Of a stretch of DNA of 19,991 nucleotides, positions 6,009 to 12,845 are shown piece after piece. The translations under genes and the position numbers were made by a program. Every line of letters starts with the position of its first letter. The first letter of the stretch is position 1. The notes below the pieces were generated by a model. It saw nothing but the letters and a program-made list of their open reading frames with translations, searched no databases and was not told the DNA's origin. Source of the DNA: Rhodanobacteraceae bacterium (GTDB lineage: Bacteria > Pseudomonadota > Gammaproteobacteria > Xanthomonadales > Rhodanobacteraceae); contig JAICHS010000012.1 in assembly GCA_025924775.1 (NCBI GenBank), positions 1-19,991 on the forward strand, read 5' to 3'.

Positions 6009-8003
6009 CTATTCCCGCCGCATGCCGCGCAAGCTCATCTCGAACACCACGCCTCCGCCCTCGTTGCGACCGGTGGCACGCCCCTGGTGCAACTCCGCGA
6101 CCAGCCGCACCACGTACAGGCCCAGGCCCAGGTGCGGCGCGCCGGCCTTCGCGCCGGTACCGCGCACGCTGACCAGCGAGTCGAACAGCTGGCCCTGCAT
6201 GGAATCGGGCAGGTGCGAGCCCTGGTTGGCCACCATCACCCGCGCTTCGCCATCCTCGCCCATTTCCAGCGCGATGCGGATCCAGCCATCCGGGGCGGTG
6301 AACGACAACGCGTTGTCGAACAGCTTGTCCAGCGCCTGCGCGATCAGTTCCGGCGCGCCATACAGCGGCACCGGCGCGTCCGGAATGTCGCAATCCAGCC
6401 GCCGCGGCGCCGCCAGCGGCCGGTAGGCCTCGGCGCACCCGCGCACCACCTGCGCCAGGTCCATGTCTTCGCCATCGGCGGAGGCCATCGCGCGCTCCAT
6501 GCGGCTGGCCTCGCTCATCGCGCGCACGATGGTGCCGATGCGCGCCGCGCCGTCACGGGCGCGCGCAAGGTAGGGCACCGCTTCGCGCGGCAACTCCGCG
6601 TGCTCCAGGTTTTCCAGCGACGAGCGCACGATCGCCAGCGGCGTGTTGAGTTCGTGCGACAGGTTCGACGCCAGCTTGCGCAGATATTCGGTGTAGGTGC
6701 CGATGGACTCCAGCAGGCGCGACAGGCTGCGCGCCAGGTCGCCCAGCTCGTCGCGGTCATCGACCAGCGGCAGTTTTGCCAGCTCCGGCCCTTCGTGGTG
6801 CTGCGCGTGCTCGGCCGCGTCGCGCAGGCGGCCGATGCGCACCGACAGCCAGGTCGCGAAGGCGAACAGCACCGCGCCGGCGATCAGCAACACCGCGATG
6901 CTGGCCAGCATCAGGCCCAGCAGCGCGCGGTTGGTCAGCAGCGGCAAGGCCTGGCTGGACTGCTCCAGCACCAGCGCGCCGCGGTTCTGGCCGCGCACGT
7001 CCAGTGGCACCGCCACCGTCAGCACCACGCTGCCGGCGGAATCGCCGCCACGCCAATTGGCGGTGGCCTGGCCATCCAGCGCCTGCTGCACGTCGGGTTC
7101 GGACAGCCGCGGGATGTCGCGCGGCAAATGCTGGCGCTGGTCCAGCGAGGGCACCACCAGCAAGTCCGACAGCACCCGCTGCAGCCACGGGAACCGGCCG
7201 GGTTTGGGCCGGTGCGCTTCCAGCATGCTGCCGCCCTCACCGATCACCCAGCCGTCGGCGGAAAGCAGGCGCACCCGCACGCCGCTGGGCGCCAGCTGGG
7301 TGAGGTCGTTGGACAGCGCCGGCGACAGGCTGAGCAGCGGCCGCAGGTCGGGCTTGCCACCGTTGAAACGGGTGGGCGCGTCGGCATCGAACACGCCCAC
7401 GCCCAATTGTTCCGGCGCTTGCGCACGCGGAATCCGCAACTCGACTTGGTAGCCTTTGCCGGAATCCTGCCACTGGCCGCTGATTTCATCCGGCAGGCCC
7501 CGTTCCCGCGTCCCCAAGGGGCGTGCCAGAAACGCCCCCGACGTCGTGTTGGCCAGCAGGTAACTGCGTTGGCGCTTGCCGCGCGTCATCTGCAGCAGCA
7601 CGTGGTCGGATTCCACCGCCGCGGCATCGAACGCCGCCACGCGCGTATGCGTGGCGTCGGCGACGTTGACCCGCACATACAACCACGCCGCGTCAGCCGC
7701 CAGCTGCACGTCCACGCCCTGCCACGGCTGCTGTTGCCAATGCGCAAACGCTTTCCAGTCGGCACCACCGCCGTTGATCACGATCGGCTGGACGGCGTTC
7801 TGCACGTACCAGCCTTGGTCGGCATGCGGCAGCTGCGCCCCCACCGCCACCAGCCCGCGATCCAGCGCGAACGCGATCGCCAGCAAGGCCTGTTCCTGAC
7901 TATTGCGCAGCAGGTGCTCCATCTGGCGCACATACAGCCAGCCGGCCCATGGCAGGGCCAGCGTGGACAACGCGACCAGCAGCAATTTGCGACGAAGGGT
8001 CAA
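6009..8003 (-). CDS. pdsS: Sensor histidine kinase of the proteobacterial dedicated sortase type
   Basis: This inner-membrane sensor kinase has 664 residues. It has a first membrane segment at about 6-25, a periplasmic region of about 330 residues, and a second membrane segment at about 360-387 followed by a HAMP-like linker. The H-box NLSHELNTPLAIVRSS has phospho-acceptor His450. The ATPase core shows the N-box LDKLFDNALSF with Asn564, the VANQGSHLP D-box and HLGLGLYVVRL. The periplasmic part at about 78-190 resembles a CBM9-like beta domain. These traits match the kinase family named for proteobacterial sortase systems (TIGR03785), typically starting MTLRRKLLL; this favours the TTG at 8003, though no Shine-Dalgarno is visible. 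It follows its regulator gene after 88 bp. No sortase or sortase target is in the window, so the signal is unknown. Confidence 0.85.
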   Translation of the reverse strand: MTLRRKLLLVALSTLALPWAGWLYVRQMEHLLRNSQEQALLAIAFALDRGLVAVGAQLPHADQGWYVQNAVQPIVINGGGADWKAFAHWQQQPWQGVDVQLAADAAWLYVRVNVADATHTRVAAFDAAAVESDHVLLQMTRGKRQRSYLLANTTSGAFLARPLGTRERGLPDEISGQWQDSGKGYQVELRIPRAQAPEQLGVGVFDADAPTRFNGGKPDLRPLLSLSPALSNDLTQLAPSGVRVRLLSADGWVIGEGGSMLEAHRPKPGRFPWLQRVLSDLLVVPSLDQRQHLPRDIPRLSEPDVQQALDGQATANWRGGDSAGSVVLTVAVPLDVRGQNRGALVLEQSSQALPLLTNRALLGLMLASIAVLLIAGAVLFAFATWLSVRIGRLRDAAEHAQHHEGPELAKLPLVDDRDELGDLARSLSRLLESIGTYTEYLRKLASNLSHELNTPLAIVRSSLENLEHAELPREAVPYLARARDGAARIGTIVRAMSEASRMERAMASADGEDMDLAQVVRGCAEAYRPLAAPRRLDCDIPDAPVPLYGAPELIAQALDKLFDNALSFTAPDGWIRIALEMGEDGEARVMVANQGSHLPDSMQGQLFDSLVSVRGTGAKAGAPHLGLGLYVVRLVAELHQGRATGRNEGGGVVFEMSLRGMRRE

Positions 8004-8007
8004 GGTG

Positions 8008-8094
8008 TGAGAACGGGGAACGGGGAACTGGGGAAAGCTTAGCCGAAGCGCTGCACGTTACTCCCGGCGCCCAGTTCCCTGTCCCCGCTTCTCA
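8008..8094. repeat. Inverted repeat between response regulator and kinase genes
   Basis: Plus-strand TGAGAACGGGGAACGGGGAA begins at 8008 and runs on to CTGGGG at 8033. Its imperfect reverse copy spans 8069-8094; read on the minus strand it begins TGAGAAGCGGGGACAGGGAA. The arms differ by a few single-base changes and gaps, and about 35 bases lie between them. The first TGA of the right arm is the stop codon of the response regulator. The transcript would form a long hairpin between the two coding regions. Confidence 0.65.
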
Positions 8095-8781
8095 GGGTCG
8101 CCAGCGGTAACCCACCCCGTGCACCGTCTCGATCGCATCGAACGCGGGGTCGATGGCCAGGAACTTCTTGCGGATGCGCTTGATGTGCGAGGTGATGGTG
8201 GCGTCGTCCACCACCAGCTCGGCGTCGCGCATCAACTGGTCGCGGTTCTTCACGTGCCCTGGAAACCGCACCAGCGTGTGCACCATCCAGAACTCGGTCA
8301 CCGTCAGCGGCACCTCGGTACCGTTCCAGGTGACGCGCATGCGCTCGGCTTCCAGCTTCAACGGCCCATGTTCGACCACGGTTTCGGTCGCGGCCGGCGC
8401 ACGCTGGGACTCGGCGCGCCGGAACAGCGCACCAATGCGCGCCGCCAACTGGTGGAAGCTGATGTCCTTGGACAGGTAATCGTCGGCGCCCAGCCGCAGG
8501 CCGGAAATCACGTCGAAGTCGGAATCGCGCGCGGTCAGGAAGATGATCGGCAGCGTCGCGGACTTGGCCCGCAGCTCCCGGCACAGGTCGAACCCGCCTT
8601 CCGGCTCGTCGCCGAGGCCGATATCGATGATCACCAGTTCGGGCATGCGGTTGGCAAAGGCCCCGGACGCCTCGCCACGCGAGGCGAACCCATGCACGTC
8701 GTAGCCGAAACGCGACAGTGCTTCCACATAATTGGCGCGGATGGACGGCTCGTCCTCCACGATGGCAATGGCGCGAGCCAT
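8092..8781 (-). CDS. pdsR: OmpR-type response regulator of the dedicated sortase type
   Basis: This 229-residue cytoplasmic transcription regulator is paired with the kinase downstream. The receiver domain (about 1-120) starts MARAIAIVEDEPSIR, has the acidic pair Glu9/Asp10, the likely phospho-acceptor Asp53 in VIIDIGLGDEPEGGF, and the conserved Lys105 in DDYLSKD. The OmpR/PhoB winged-helix domain (about 135-229) ends ETVHGVGYRWRP. The segment DIGLGDEPEGGFDLCRELRA closely matches the regulator family TIGR03787. The start at 8781 is supported by GGAG six bases upstream; longer in-frame readings show no homology. The TGA stop is part of an inverted repeat. Target genes are unknown, as no sortase cluster is present here. 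Confidence 0.9.
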   Translation of the reverse strand: MARAIAIVEDEPSIRANYVEALSRFGYDVHGFASRGEASGAFANRMPELVIIDIGLGDEPEGGFDLCRELRAKSATLPIIFLTARDSDFDVISGLRLGADDYLSKDISFHQLAARIGALFRRAESQRAPAATETVVEHGPLKLEAERMRVTWNGTEVPLTVTEFWMVHTLVRFPGHVKNRDQLMRDAELVVDDATITSHIKRIRKKFLAIDPAFDAIETVHGVGYRWRP

Positions 8782-9361
8782 GCGGTTCTCCGTTGACGCG
8801 GCCTGCAATACCGGCCACCAACCGCGAGCCTGCGGCATCCCTGCCGCATCCGCAAGCCCGGTGTGCAACTGCCCGCGTTTTGCCACAAATCGCCCGCTGG
8901 CCGCCCTTGACCCGCCCCCCGGCAGGCGCACGACGGAGGCCAAATAACGCCTGTCGGTACTCCTGCCGTGGATGTCGACTGTGGAATACCCCCGCGCTGG
9001 CGCCGGAGACGCAACCGGCCAGTGGTACCGGAAGGCGCCCAGCGCGGTGGACCACACGCAGTTCGAGGCACCTCTCTCCAGCCTCGCGTTTCAATCCTCT
9101 CCTGGTCGGCCGCGGCCTCGGTGCGAAAGCATCGGGGCCGTTGGTCTTGGCCTGTGCAATCATCCCTGATTGCCGCGTCCCACACATGGTAGGTAGCGGG
9201 CACTCTCCGCAGTCGGCAGGATCACCTCGGCCATCCACGGCCTGACTTTTCGCGACCCAGTGCGTTCGTCCTTGAACGCTACTTCGTCAGGTGATCAGGC
9301 GAGCACACGGAACGCGACGCTCGGTGACACCAGAACGCCCATCCTTGGGCTGGCTATTCAC
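8782..9361. other. Gene-free upstream region of the two-component system
   Basis: About 580 bp between the regulator start and the rpe terminator has only open frames of low-complexity Arg/Ala/Pro composition, with no family resemblance and no supported start. It should contain the promoter of the response regulator. One nested stem-loop is visible at 9241-9291: outer CCTGAC/GTCAGG and inner GCGTTC-GTCCTT-GAACGC. No tRNA or known riboswitch was recognised. Confidence 0.5.
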
Positions 9362-9382
9362 AAAAGCCGCTCCGATCGGAGC
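9362..9382 (-). terminator. Rho-independent terminator of rpe
   Basis: Immediately after the rpe stop, the minus strand reads GCTCCGATCGGAGC (9382-9369), which folds as GCTCC-GATC-GGAGC. It is followed by GGC and four T residues (9365-9362). The stem is short but GC-rich and in the right place to end the cytochrome-djlA-rpe transcript. Confidence 0.6.
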
Positions 9383-9384
9383 AT

Positions 9385-10065
9385 TCAGCCCACCGCTTTG
9401 CGCATGGCCGCGATCGTTGCCCGGTAGTCATCGCTGCCGAATATGGCCGAACCCGCGACGAACGCGTCCGCGCCCGCGCGTGCGATGTCGCCGATGTTGC
9501 TGGGCTTGACGCCGCCATCGACTTCCAGGTGGATCGGGCGGCCGCTGCGATCGATGATGGCGCGCGCCCGTTGCAGCTTTTCCAGCGCGGACGGGATGAA
9601 AGACTGGCCGCCAAAGCCGGGGTTCACGCTCATCACCAGCACGATGTCGACCTTGTCCAGCACGTAATCCAGCCAGTCCAGCGGCGTCGCCGGGTTGAAC
9701 ACCAAACCTGCCTTGCAGCCGTGCTCGCGGATCAGCGACAACGTGCGGTCCACGTGCCGCGTGGCTTCGGGGTGGAAGCTGATGGACGTGGCGCCGGCCC
9801 TGGCGAATTCCGGCACGATCGCATCCACCGGCTCCACCATCAGGTGCACGTCCGTCGGCGCGGTGATGCCGTAGTCGCGCAGCGCCTTCAGCACCATCGG
9901 CCCGATGGTGAGATTGGGCACGTAATGGTTGTCCATGACGTCGAAATGGATCCAGTCGGCGCCGGCGTCGATCACGGCATCGACCTCTTCACCAAGTTTC
10001 GCGAAGTTCGCCGAGAGAATGGACGGGGCGATGATGCAAGGTTGCTTGGCCATCGAGGATTCCAT
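9385..10065 (-). CDS. rpe: Ribulose-phosphate 3-epimerase
   Basis: Rpe interconverts ribulose 5-phosphate and xylulose 5-phosphate in the pentose phosphate pathway, using a metal-dependent TIM-barrel enzyme in the cytoplasm. The 226-residue protein shows APSILSANFAKLGEEV, the metal and catalytic stretch WIHFDVMDNHYVPNLTIGP, the phosphate-binding loop MSVNPGFGGQSFIP, and EVDGGVKPSNI followed by GADAFVAGSAIF. The ATG at 10065 is chosen because AGGAG lies seven bases upstream; that Shine-Dalgarno overlaps the djlA stop (TAGGAG). An ATG at 10053 (MAKQPC) would also fit the family. The 10-bp gap to djlA indicates co-transcription, and a terminator follows the stop. Confidence 0.97.
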   Translation of the reverse strand: MESSMAKQPCIIAPSILSANFAKLGEEVDAVIDAGADWIHFDVMDNHYVPNLTIGPMVLKALRDYGITAPTDVHLMVEPVDAIVPEFARAGATSISFHPEATRHVDRTLSLIREHGCKAGLVFNPATPLDWLDYVLDKVDIVLVMSVNPGFGGQSFIPSALEKLQRARAIIDRSGRPIHLEVDGGVKPSNIGDIARAGADAFVAGSAIFGSDDYRATIAAMRKAVG

Positions 10066-10075
10066 GCAGGGACTC

Positions 10076-10888
10076 CTAGCGGAATCCACGTTCCGATTGT
10101 ATGCGTTCCCACGCCGCGTTGATCTCACTGGCACGCGCCTCGGCGCGCCGGCGCAGGTCCTCGGGCATGTTGCCCAGCCGGTCCGGGTGGTACTCGCTGA
10201 TCAGCTTGCGGTAGGTGCGCTTGATGGTGCGTTCGTCGGCATCGCGCGGCACGCCCAGCACGGTGTACGGGTCAGGACCGCTGCTGTGCGGCGCCGGGCG
10301 ATAGCCCGGCTGCGAATACGCCCCCGCGTGCGCCCACTCGCCCGGGCGCGGGCCGGTGTTCCAGGCAAAACCCTTCATCGCCAGCAGCGCCACCAGCTGG
10401 ATTTCGCCGATGCGCAACGAGAACGCCACCCGCTTCAGCACCTGCAGCTTGTTCTCGCTGAGCGGGCCGTCGGCCAGCGCCACGTCGCACAGCATGTCCA
10501 GGAACGGCATCACCGAGCTGCGCCGCGGCAGGCACCAGGCCCGCAGGTCGCCCAGCGTCTGCGCCAGATGAAAGCCCGGCGCCTTGCCCTGGTTGAAGGC
10601 ATCGATCGCACGGCGACGCCACAACGCGTCCAGCTCCAGCCGCGTCATCAGCTTTTCGGTCATCGCGACCTCGGCCTCGGACACGCGCCCATCGCTCTTG
10701 GCCAGCGACCCCATGATGGCGAATAGCGGCTCGACGTAACCGTCCTTGCCGCCGGTGCGGGTCAGGCCGGACAGCCAGCCGCTGTCGAGCACCAGGTGTC
10801 CCAGTGCCAGGCCCAGCAATGCCGCACCGAAACTGTGGAACGCAAACAGGCCGATCAGGAAACCGATCAGCTTGCCCCAGATTCTCAT
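10076..10888 (-). CDS. djlA: DjlA-type membrane-anchored J-domain co-chaperone
   Basis: DjlA stimulates the DnaK chaperone at the cytoplasmic face of the inner membrane. The 270-residue protein has the family's amino end, MRIWGKLIGFLIGLFAF, a glycine-rich membrane segment (about 5-33). A TerB-like helical domain follows at about 52-170, then a Gly/Pro-rich linker. The C-terminal J domain (206-270) begins DPYTVLGVPRDADERTIKRTYRKL and has the HPD motif at 234-236. Start ATG at 10888 overlaps the upstream cytochrome stop as ATGA. Length and domain order match E. coli DjlA. It is the middle gene of a compact cytochrome-djlA-rpe unit, whose functional logic is not obvious. Confidence 0.93.
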   Translation of the reverse strand: MRIWGKLIGFLIGLFAFHSFGAALLGLALGHLVLDSGWLSGLTRTGGKDGYVEPLFAIMGSLAKSDGRVSEAEVAMTEKLMTRLELDALWRRRAIDAFNQGKAPGFHLAQTLGDLRAWCLPRRSSVMPFLDMLCDVALADGPLSENKLQVLKRVAFSLRIGEIQLVALLAMKGFAWNTGPRPGEWAHAGAYSQPGYRPAPHSSGPDPYTVLGVPRDADERTIKRTYRKLISEYHPDRLGNMPEDLRRRAEARASEINAAWERIQSERGFR

Positions 10889-11220
10889 GGGGCCTCCGCC
10901 GGTCCGGGCTTGCACGGCGATTGCGCGGCAAACCAGTGCGCCAGTGCCTGCATGTCCTGCTCGGTCAGCGGCCCGGCCGCGGCGCGCATGACGGGCACCT
11001 TGCGCTCGCCATTGCGGTATGCGTGCAGCGCCTGCAGCAGATACGCATACGGCTGGCCGGCAAGGTTGGGCGCGCCCGGAATGCGCGCGTGGCCGTCCTC
11101 GCCATGGCACGCCGCGCACAGACCAAGCTGCGCGGGCGGTGTCGGCGGTACGGTGGCTGCGCGCGCGAGCGCGAAGGGCGCCAGCGCGAACAGCGGAAAC
11201 AGCCAGGTCGAACCATGCAT
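10885..11220 (-). CDS. Small periplasmic c-type cytochrome
   Basis: This single-haem cytochrome c has 111 residues. A signal peptide of about 22 residues (LFPLFALAPFALARA) would direct it to the periplasm, where haem is attached at CAACH, about residues 35-39. The motif ARIPGAPNLAGQPYAYLLQALHAYRNGER and the later PVMRAAAGPLTEQDMQALAHWFA, with a probable Met ligand in PVM, are typical of cytochrome c4/c553-like electron carriers. Those often donate to terminal oxidases or denitrification enzymes; the partner is unknown. Start ATG at 11220 has only a weak GGCGG upstream. Its stop overlaps the djlA start. It is divergent from purC, with about 87 bp between the start codons. Confidence 0.9.
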   Translation of the reverse strand: MHGSTWLFPLFALAPFALARAATVPPTPPAQLGLCAACHGEDGHARIPGAPNLAGQPYAYLLQALHAYRNGERKVPVMRAAAGPLTEQDMQALAHWFAAQSPCKPGPAEAP

Positions 11221-11273
11221 CCGCCAAGTTTATCAGCTGCCATCCACCCGCCGCGGCGTAGTGCGCGGCTCGC

Positions 11274-11279
11274 TACAAT
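11274..11279 (+). promoter_or_regulatory. Possible -10 element of purC
   Basis: TACAAT (11274-11279) lies 28 bases before the chosen GTG start of purC, in the intergenic region shared with the divergent cytochrome gene. No good -35 box stands 16-18 bases upstream, so this rests on the -10 match and position alone. Confidence 0.35.
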
Positions 11280-11307
11280 GCACACTTCTTGCCTGCGGAG
11301 CGCCGCC

Positions 11308-12204
11308 GTGCCCACCACCCTGCTGCAATCGGACTTGCCCGGTCTCGAACTTCTGCATCGCGGCAAGGTGCGCGACGTGTACGCACTGTCGGGCGAGCGG
11401 CTGTTGATCGTCGCATCCGACCGGCTGTCGGCCTTCGACGTGGTGCTGCCCGATCCGATCCCCGGCAAGGGCGAGATGCTGACGCAGATCTCGAACTTCT
11501 GGTTCGGCAAGACCGCGCACCTCATTCCCAACCACCTGACCGGTGCGCCGGTGGCCGAGGTGTTGCCGGCCGGCGTGGACCCCACGTTGTACGCGAAGCG
11601 CGCGGTGGTGGTGAAGCGCCTGAAGGCCATCCCCGTCGAGGCCATCGCGCGCGGGTACCTTGCGGGTTCCGGCTGGAAGGATTACCAGAAGACGGGCGCG
11701 CTGTGCGGCATTCGTTTGCCGGCCGGCCTGGCCCAGGCGCAAAAACTGCCCGAGCCGATCTTCACGCCGTCCACCAAGGCGCCCAAGGGCACCCACGACG
11801 AGAACATCGGTTTCGACGCGGTGGTCAAGCTGATCGGCGCGGACCTCGCGGGCAAGGTGCGTGACGCGACGCTGGCCATCTACAAGTTCGCCGCAGCCTG
11901 GGCCGCCGGACGCGGCATCCTGATTTCGGACACCAAGTTCGAATTCGGCACCGACGCGGACGGCAAGCTGTACGTGATGGACGAAATGCTGACGCCGGAT
12001 TCCTCGCGTTTCTGGCCCGCCGACCAGTACCGCACCGGCATCAGCCCGCCGTCCTACGACAAGCAGTTCGTGCGCGACTATCTGGAAACCCTGGACTGGA
12101 ACAAGCGCGCGCCGGGGCCCAAGCTGCCGGAACGCGTGATCGCCGGAACCAAGGCCAAGTACGCCGAAGCGCTGCACCGGCTGGCGGACATCACGCTGGC
12201 CTGA
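11308..12204 (+). CDS. purC: Phosphoribosylaminoimidazole-succinocarboxamide synthase
   Basis: PurC (SAICAR synthetase) condenses carboxyaminoimidazole ribotide with aspartate using ATP in purine synthesis. The 298-residue length fits the longer bacterial/yeast-like form. Recognisable motifs are LLHRGKVRDVYAL at the ATP-binding start, SDRLSAFDVVLPDPIPGKG, VVVKRLKAIPVEAIARGYLAGSGWKDYQ, ILISDTKFEFG and VMDEMLTPDSSRFWP. GTG at 11308 is preferred because GGAG stands seven bases upstream; the ATG at 11278 would overlap the likely -10 box and has no family match. The gene is divergent from the cytochrome-djlA-rpe unit. A short stem, CGCCAC-CCGC-GTGGCG (12205-12220), follows the stop without a T-run, so termination is uncertain. 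Confidence 0.97.
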   Translation: MPTTLLQSDLPGLELLHRGKVRDVYALSGERLLIVASDRLSAFDVVLPDPIPGKGEMLTQISNFWFGKTAHLIPNHLTGAPVAEVLPAGVDPTLYAKRAVVVKRLKAIPVEAIARGYLAGSGWKDYQKTGALCGIRLPAGLAQAQKLPEPIFTPSTKAPKGTHDENIGFDAVVKLIGADLAGKVRDATLAIYKFAAAWAAGRGILISDTKFEFGTDADGKLYVMDEMLTPDSSRFWPADQYRTGISPPSYDKQFVRDYLETLDWNKRAPGPKLPERVIAGTKAKYAEALHRLADITLA

Positions 12205-12274
12205 CGCCACCCGCGTGGCGGTGTCCCCGTGAAAGGGGGTAGATTGTCGGCACCACGCCACAGTCGAGGCCTGC

Positions 12275-12739
12275 ATGCGCGACATCCACCAATGGTTCGG
12301 CAGCTACGCGGCCGACCACCGCAACCCGACCAACCGCGCCATCCACTGGGTGTGCGTGCCGGTGATCATGTGGTGCGTGATCGCGGCGCTGTGGACGGTG
12401 CCGCCCGGCATGCCGTGGTTCAAGCCGGGGCTGTGGGCGGTGCTGGCGATGTTCGCCACGTTCCTGTTCTACCACCGCCTGTCACGCAACCTCGCGTACG
12501 CGATGGCCATCGCCTTCATCGTGGCCGGCGCAATCACGTGGGCACTGTACGGTACGCTCGGTCCGCGCACGCTGCTGATCCTTGCCATCGTGCTGTTCGT
12601 GCTGGCCTGGATCGGCCAGTTCGTGGGCCACGCCATCGAGGGCCGGCGCCCGGCCTTCCTGACCAACGTCGTGCAATTGCTGATCGGCCCTGCGTGGCTG
12701 ATGGGCAAGCTGATGCGCCGCCTCGGCGTCACATATTGA
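12275..12739 (+). CDS. Mpo1-like (DUF962) integral membrane protein
   Basis: This 154-residue protein has about four membrane segments and belongs to the DUF962/YGL010w family. In yeast the relative Mpo1 is an iron-dependent dioxygenase in alpha-oxidation of 2-hydroxy fatty acids; the bacterial role is not established. Conserved features are MRDIHQWFGSYAADHRNPTNRAIHW at the start, FYHRLSRNLAYA between segments, and QFVGHAIEGRRPAFLTN near the end. These provide the histidines (in DHRNP, IHW, YHR and GHAIEG) expected to bind metal. ATG at 12275 has GAGG a few bases upstream. It follows purC by 70 bp on the same strand and may share its transcript. It converges with the nuclease gene. Confidence 0.85.
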   Translation: MRDIHQWFGSYAADHRNPTNRAIHWVCVPVIMWCVIAALWTVPPGMPWFKPGLWAVLAMFATFLFYHRLSRNLAYAMAIAFIVAGAITWALYGTLGPRTLLILAIVLFVLAWIGQFVGHAIEGRRPAFLTNVVQLLIGPAWLMGKLMRRLGVTY

Positions 12740-12803
12740 GGCTGGGCGATGGCACCGGCCTGACTGCCTTGCGCGTACCCATCACCATAGCCAGTGTGCG
12801 GTG

Positions 12804-12845
12804 CCGCGATCTCGCGAGCGGCTTCAGCCGCTCGCGAGATCGCGG
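12804..12845. repeat. Perfect 19-bp palindrome with TTCA loop
   Basis: CCGCGATCTCGCGAGCGGC (12804-12822), loop TTCA, and the exact reverse complement (12827-12845) form a flawless hairpin between two convergent genes. On the minus strand the core reads GCGGC-TGAA-GCCGC; its TGA is the stop codon of the S1/P1 nuclease, whose last residues RDLASG are encoded by one arm. No T-run follows on either side, so this looks like a REP-type palindrome rather than a standard intrinsic terminator. It could still stabilise both mRNA ends. Confidence 0.75.

Noticed and set aside
5973..8042. Very long open frame (about 689 codons) on the plus strand opposite the histidine kinase
   Set aside because: It is an antisense shadow of a GC-rich gene: rich in Arg, His and Gln, no family resemblance, no ribosome site, while the minus strand encodes a clear kinase.
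8990..9070. Resemblance to parts of a cobalamin riboswitch (GGAGAC, CCGGAAGGCGCC)
   Set aside because: The elements are in the wrong order and the conserved final segment is missing; there is also no B12-related gene downstream.
12205..12220. CGCCAC-CCGC-GTGGCG stem after purC as a terminator
   Set aside because: The six-base stem has no T-run. Too weak to list as a terminator.
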